A stretch of 34,170 nucleotides of DNA from a virus. The notes below the pieces were generated by a model. It did no database searches. It was not told the origin of the DNA and worked only from the letters and a program-made list of their open reading frames with translations. Positions 31,798 through 34,170 of the stretch are shown here, in pieces. Numbering within the stretch: the first letter of the stretch is position 1; each line of letters opens with the position of its first letter. The position numbers and the translations under genes are program-made. The DNA is taken from IMG/VR virus record IMGVR_UViG_3300034019_000097, positions 1-34,170 of that record; one strand, 5' to 3'.

Positions 31798-31832
31798 AAT
31801 GTACAAAATCCATAACTTACTATTGGGTAATC

Positions 31833-32030
31833 ATGGACTCTGATGTTGATAAAAGGCTTGCCGTGCATGAAGCTATTTGTGCCGAGCGATACAGCGCCAT
31901 TGCTTCATCTTTAAAGGATGGGGATAAACGCATGACAAAGATTGAGTACTTGCTTTATGCGGTGATGCTTGCTGTGCTGCTTGGCCCAGGGGTGGCTGCC
32001 GAATTCGTTAAGAAGATTTTCGGGCTATGA
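31833..32030 (+). CDS. Small XhlA-like protein with C-terminal membrane anchor
   Basis: This encodes 65 residues: a soluble N-terminus with DKRLAVHEAICAERYSAIA and a C-terminal hydrophobic span (about 40-58, EYLLYAVMLAVLLGPGVAA) followed by a KK-containing end. The layout resembles small XhlA-type holin-associated proteins. A weak ribosome-binding site precedes ATG 31833. TGATG-like overlap leads into the next membrane microprotein. It may take part in lysis control or be a simple membrane accessory; the sequence does not decide. Confidence 0.65.
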   Translation: MDSDVDKRLAVHEAICAERYSAIASSLKDGDKRMTKIEYLLYAVMLAVLLGPGVAAEFVKKIFGL

Positions 32031-32119
32031 GAGACTGGGCCGTGGCATTGATTGCTGCGGCTCTTTTGAGCGCCACCATTGCCTGGTGCTTTTTTGTCAT
32101 CATTTTGTTTTGGCCATGA
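32027..32119 (+). CDS. 30-aa membrane microprotein
   Basis: ATG 32027 overlaps the previous stop as ATGA, and TGA 32117-32119 overlaps the next start as ATGA. The 30 residues are nearly all hydrophobic after a charged MRDW head (ALIAAALLSATIAWCFFVII). The coupling on both sides argues that it is real. It is probably a single-span membrane protein in the lysis-side gene run; the function is unknown. Confidence 0.6.
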   Translation: MRDWAVALIAAALLSATIAWCFFVIILFWP

Positions 32120-32241
32120 TTTATGCTCTAGTCTTATTAGCAGCCGTTGCCGAATATAGATGCATCAGGTGGTCATGGACCGGTGATGTCTACAATAGGA
32201 GGGTTGTTTGCCTTGAGTGGAAAAAGGTAGAAAAGAAATGA
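32116..32241 (+). CDS. 41-aa membrane-anchored phage protein
   Basis: ATG 32116 overlaps the stop of the 30-aa gene and TGA 32239-32241 overlaps the next start. The product has a hydrophobic start (MIYALVLLAAVAEYRC) and then WTGDVYNRRVVCLEWKK. I recall small phage proteins with the WTGDVYNR...CLEW pattern, without a known function. The two Cys and aromatic residues suggest a folded small domain after a signal-anchor segment. Confidence 0.7.
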   Translation: MIYALVLLAAVAEYRCIRWSWTGDVYNRRVVCLEWKKVEKK

Positions 32242-32735
32242 TCGATCCAATCACAGCCCTGGCGGGTATTCAATCAGCCATCAGCATGGTCAAAAAGGCA
32301 GCGGGTGTTGCCCAAGACCTTTCATCGCTGGCTCCAATGATTGGCAAACTTTTCGATGCCAAGTCTGTGGCCACCAAGGCCATGCTGCAAGCCAAGCAGT
32401 CCGGCAAAGGCTCAAACATGGGAACGGCCTTGCAGATCGAGATGGCCTTGGAACAGGCCAGAGCATTTGAGGAAGAGCTAAAAATGCTTTTCATGCAGAC
32501 TGGCAAGATTGATGTCTGGAACAAGATTAAAGCTAGGCAGGCCGAGATGGACCTAGCAGATGCCAAAGAATTGAGCGCATTAAAGAAGGCCGAGAAAGAA
32601 GCCAAAGCCAAAGAAGATGAAATGAATGAGCTGGCCATGATCATTGGCGGCTGCGCATTTGTTTTGTTCTTGGTGTTTATTGGCGTGAATGAATTGATGA
32701 CATTCTGCGAGACAACAAGAAGGTGCGGTCGGTGA
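32238..32735 (+). CDS. Helical protein with C-terminal membrane span (165 aa)
   Basis: ATG 32238 overlaps the upstream stop as ATGA. The N-terminus (DPITALAGIQSAISMVKKAA) and middle are helical, with a strongly charged coiled-coil part (DLADAKELSALKKAEKEAKA) and a hydrophobic span near the end (about 133-153, LAMIIGGCAFVLFLVFIGV). Tail-anchored helical proteins of this sort are common next to lysis genes in podoviruses. It could assist lysis or be a minor virion component; no family is named with confidence. Confidence 0.65.
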   Translation: MIDPITALAGIQSAISMVKKAAGVAQDLSSLAPMIGKLFDAKSVATKAMLQAKQSGKGSNMGTALQIEMALEQARAFEEELKMLFMQTGKIDVWNKIKARQAEMDLADAKELSALKKAEKEAKAKEDEMNELAMIIGGCAFVLFLVFIGVNELMTFCETTRRCGR

Positions 32736-32887
32736 ATGAGTACCAGAAGACCTTTGACCTATGCCTCAAGATATTCGTTTACGGATGTGTGGCTTTATAC
32801 GCCCTTGGCTTCCTCAAATTTTTGCCAGATGACTTATCGGACCGGATCGTTAACCTACTGCTGGGTAGAATAGGATTAGGCAAATGA
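32732..32887 (+). CDS. Small membrane protein (51 aa, GTG start)
   Basis: GTG 32732 overlaps the upstream stop as GTGA, with AAGGTG 6 bases upstream, and TGA 32885-32887 overlaps the lipoprotein start as ATGA. The 51 residues have one hydrophobic span (about 12-30, LKIFVYGCVALYALGFLKF) and an amphipathic C-terminal helix (DLSDRIVNLLLGRIG). It is a possible holin or antiholin by size and position, but no motif proves it. Confidence 0.6.
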   Translation: MNEYQKTFDLCLKIFVYGCVALYALGFLKFLPDDLSDRIVNLLLGRIGLGK

Positions 32888-33075
32888 GATATTTATTGCT
32901 TCTTTTACTGCTAACTGGCTGCGAAGATCGTTATCGATACAAGTGCCAGAATCCTGACCATTTCCATGCCCCAGAGTGTCAGAAGCCAAAGTGTCTATTC
33001 ACTCAGCAATGTCCAGAGTACCTGGTCGCACCCATACTGGAGAAAAAAGTTGATGAAGTTAAACCTAACAACTGA
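32884..33075 (+). CDS. Small cysteine-rich lipoprotein
   Basis: This encodes 63 residues. The N-terminus MRYLLLLLLLTGC is a signal peptide with lipobox LTGC (Cys13). The mature part is only 51 residues with four more Cys (YKCQNP, PECQKPKC, QQCPEY), which suggests disulfides in the periplasm. It overlaps the holin-like gene by 23 bases. It is distinct from the nested Rz1 lipoprotein. It may be an envelope or superinfection-exclusion factor, or part of lysis; the role is unknown. The left terminal repeat carries only its 3' end. Confidence 0.75.
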   Translation: MRYLLLLLLLTGCEDRYRYKCQNPDHFHAPECQKPKCLFTQQCPEYLVAPILEKKVDEVKPNN

Positions 33076-33565
33076 AGAGATCGAGGTCAGGGTTTGGGGC
33101 TTTGTGGTCATTGCGGTGACTTGCATTCTCTGCTTCATTGTGGTCGCGCTTTTGTACTCAGTGACCTTTGTGACTCAGCCCATAAAATCCATGGCCCCAA
33201 TAGATCAGGCTTATACAAAGATGCTGAACGACATTGTGCTTTTGATTGTTGGCGGAATTGGCGCGGTGATGGGCAAGAAGGCTGTGGGGACTGCCGCCAA
33301 GGCTTTTGGTGGCCAGCAATCCATGCAGCCCATGTGCCAGCCCATGCAAGGCTATGGCCAGCAGTATGGGTACAGCAACAATCACGGGTTTAATGCCACA
33401 ACCAACGGCATCCCAAGCCAGCCATTTGGCGCCATGCCCACTTGGACCAACCCACAACTAGACGAGTCTTGGACACCTGGTCCACCACCAGACACGCCAC
33501 CGGACCATCTTGAGGATGACCATGAGCGCGAACAGCTGGCGCAGGCCAGAGAAGAGGCAGAGTAA
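33053..33565 (+). CDS. Holin-like membrane protein (right copy)
   Basis: This encodes 170 residues. ATG 33053 lies 10 bases after GGAG (33039-33042) and overlaps the lipoprotein gene. Two membrane segments are at about residues 15-38 and 59-74, identical in sequence to the left copy; the many DNA changes there are silent. The Gly/Gln/Pro-rich tail differs by several residues and has one extra Gln. Preserved membrane parts and a drifting tail are what purifying selection on a membrane-active protein would give. The stop overlaps the Rz start by one base. Confidence 0.6.
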   Translation: MKLNLTTEEIEVRVWGFVVIAVTCILCFIVVALLYSVTFVTQPIKSMAPIDQAYTKMLNDIVLLIVGGIGAVMGKKAVGTAAKAFGGQQSMQPMCQPMQGYGQQYGYSNNHGFNATTNGIPSQPFGAMPTWTNPQLDESWTPGPPPDTPPDHLEDDHEREQLAQAREEAE

Positions 33566-34041
33566 TGTTACCAATACCCTTACCCTGGCTCATTGTTGGT
33601 GTCTTGGTCTCATTATTTGGCACATACCGAGTGGGCCACCACTACGGGTGGCTGGAGCGCGACAATGACATGAAGATTGCCATTGCCCAAAAGAATGATG
33701 AAGCCAGAGCCAAGGAGAAAGAGCTTGGCGAGAAACTGCAAGATCAGGAAACGAAACTCAGAAAGGCCCAAGATGATGTCAAGAAAAAGCAGTCTGCTAT
33801 GCATGAGCTTGCTAGGACTGGTCGGCTGCGCCTCCCAGCCCCAAGTTGTCCACAAGTCAATGCAAGTGCCACCATTGCCACTGGAAATACACAACCCAGC
33901 CAGCCCGATGAAAGCGAACTTGAGCGACAGACTATTGCAACTCTTATCGACCTCGCAGCCGAAGGAGACAAAGCCATCACCAAGCTCAACGCCTGCGTCA
34001 GCGCCTACGAAGAAGTAAGGAGAATTGTCAATGGTCAATAG
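33565..34041 (+). CDS. Rz: Rz-like i-spanin (right copy)
   Basis: This encodes 158 residues, the same length as the left copy. The N-terminal anchor is unchanged. Most amino-acid differences fall in the coiled coil at about residues 46-58, where KAKEAELGTKLID-like sequence becomes EKELGEKLQDQ. From about residue 70 on, where the Rz1 frame is nested, only three residues differ. Confidence 0.85.
   Translation: MLPIPLPWLIVGVLVSLFGTYRVGHHYGWLERDNDMKIAIAQKNDEARAKEKELGEKLQDQETKLRKAQDDVKKKQSAMHELARTGRLRLPAPSCPQVNASATIATGNTQPSQPDESELERQTIATLIDLAAEGDKAITKLNACVSAYEEVRRIVNGQ
33773..34018 (+). CDS. Rz1: Rz1-like o-spanin nested inside Rz (right copy)
   Basis: This encodes 81 residues, starting at ATG 33773 (or 33776) with AAAGG 6 bases upstream, in a different frame within Rz. 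The lipobox is LVGC. Compared with the left copy, four residues differ (N to S, A to V, V to M, L to S) and no stop has appeared, which supports selection on this frame. Confidence 0.82.
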   Translation: MMSRKSSLLCMSLLGLVGCASQPQVVHKSMQVPPLPLEIHNPASPMKANLSDRLLQLLSTSQPKETKPSPSSTPASAPTKK

Positions 34042-34170
34042 TCAGCAGCTCCAGCAACTGCACATTGGCCCCGAGTGGGTCGATGCGCTTAACGAGACTT
34101 TCCAGCGCTTTGACATTTCAACGCCACTGCGCCAGGCTGCCTTTATTGGCCAGTGTGGCCATGAGTGTGG
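34031..34170 (+). CDS. Endolysin, 5' fragment (cut by window end)
   Basis: These are the first 46 codons plus two bases of the GH19-type endolysin, matching the complete gene at 1063-1659 in protein sequence over this stretch, including GQCGHE. The window ends inside the gene, so it is truncated by the sequence boundary and not by mutation. AAGGAG lies 8 bases before ATG 34031. Confidence 0.85.
   Translation, partial: MVNSQQLQQLHIGPEWVDALNETFQRFDISTPLRQAAFIGQCGHEC

Larger units (their letters stand above)
32966..34170. repeat. Right copy of imperfect terminal direct repeat
   Basis: This is the counterpart of bases 1-1202, three bases longer through an extra CAG codon in the holin-like gene. 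It covers the end of the lipoprotein gene, holin-like, Rz/Rz1 and the start of the endolysin. The upstream lipoprotein and the 51-aa gene are complete only on this side, and the endolysin is complete only on the left side, so joining the two copies gives one continuous lysis operon. Confidence 0.9.

Noticed and set aside
1-34170. tRNA genes, CRISPR arrays, insertion sequences, diversity-generating retroelement (as in BPP-1)
   Set aside because: I saw no cloverleaf with tRNA consensus arms, no spaced repeat array, no transposase and no reverse transcriptase or template/variable repeat pair.
1-34170. T7-type RNA polymerase promoters
   Set aside because: No recurring 20-base phage promoter consensus was found before late genes, and no phage RNA polymerase gene is present.

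Overview
The window is essentially one complete tailed-phage genome with a T7-like (podovirus) virion. Its ends overlap: bases 1-1202 and 32966-34170 carry the same lysis genes in the same order at roughly 92% identity. The contig therefore runs once around a circular or concatemeric genome of about 33 kb and 1.2 kb into the next unit. Base composition is moderately GC-rich, with strong AGGAG-type ribosome-binding sites and dense ATGA/GTGA stop-start overlaps. A spanin pair implies a Gram-negative host. The mix of parts (Bbp19-like protein, RecT with a YqaJ-type exonuclease, a GH19 endolysin, a short serine recombinase) resembles podoviruses of Beta/Gammaproteobacteria. That host guess is inference.

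Layout. Bases 1-1659 (+) hold the end of the lysis module: holin-like protein, Rz with Rz1 nested inside it, and endolysin. Bases 1660-5189 (-) form one leftward operon, from promoter to end: a 66-aa protein, a serine recombinase, 29-aa and 52-aa proteins, a 98-aa protein, a YqaJ/lambda-exonuclease-family nuclease, a 60-aa protein, and a RecT-type annealing protein. Bases 5190-5364 are a palindrome-rich divergent control region. Bases 5365-7709 (+) are the early/replication operon: a ribbon-helix-helix protein, RusA resolvase, a zinc-ribbon protein, a winged-helix-like protein, and a replication initiator that appears to contain the replication origin. Bases 7710-8065 are a transition region with a terminator.

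From 8066 to 32887 (+) lies the late region: a small protein with an SSB-like acidic tail, small and large terminase, a gp13-like protein, two Ala-rich coiled-coil proteins, two small basic proteins, portal, Bbp19-like protein, scaffold, terminator, major capsid protein, a 93-residue small virion-type protein, tail tubular A and B, four ejection (internal virion) proteins, a T7-type tail fibre, a triple LamG-like adhesin, a tail-assembly chaperone, and a run of small membrane proteins leading back into the lysis cassette (32884-34170).

How it works together. Virion building follows T7 (connector-type portal, gp9-type scaffold, gp11/gp12-type tail tube, core ejection proteins, gp17-type fibre). 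No phage RNA polymerase, DNA polymerase or primase is visible, so transcription and most replication would rely on the host. Replication and recombination follow a lambda-like scheme: an initiator with internal origin, exonuclease plus annealing protein, and RusA to resolve junctions before packaging. Lifestyle is uncertain: a resolvase/invertase-size serine recombinase is present, but no clear integrase or CI-type repressor.

Several genes shorter than 60 codons are annotated from their ribosome-binding sites and overlaps. The most notable features are the probable origin inside the initiator gene, the diverged terminal repeat with its dual-coding Rz/Rz1 pair, the symmetric divergent control region, and a second nested reading frame in the third ejection-protein gene.
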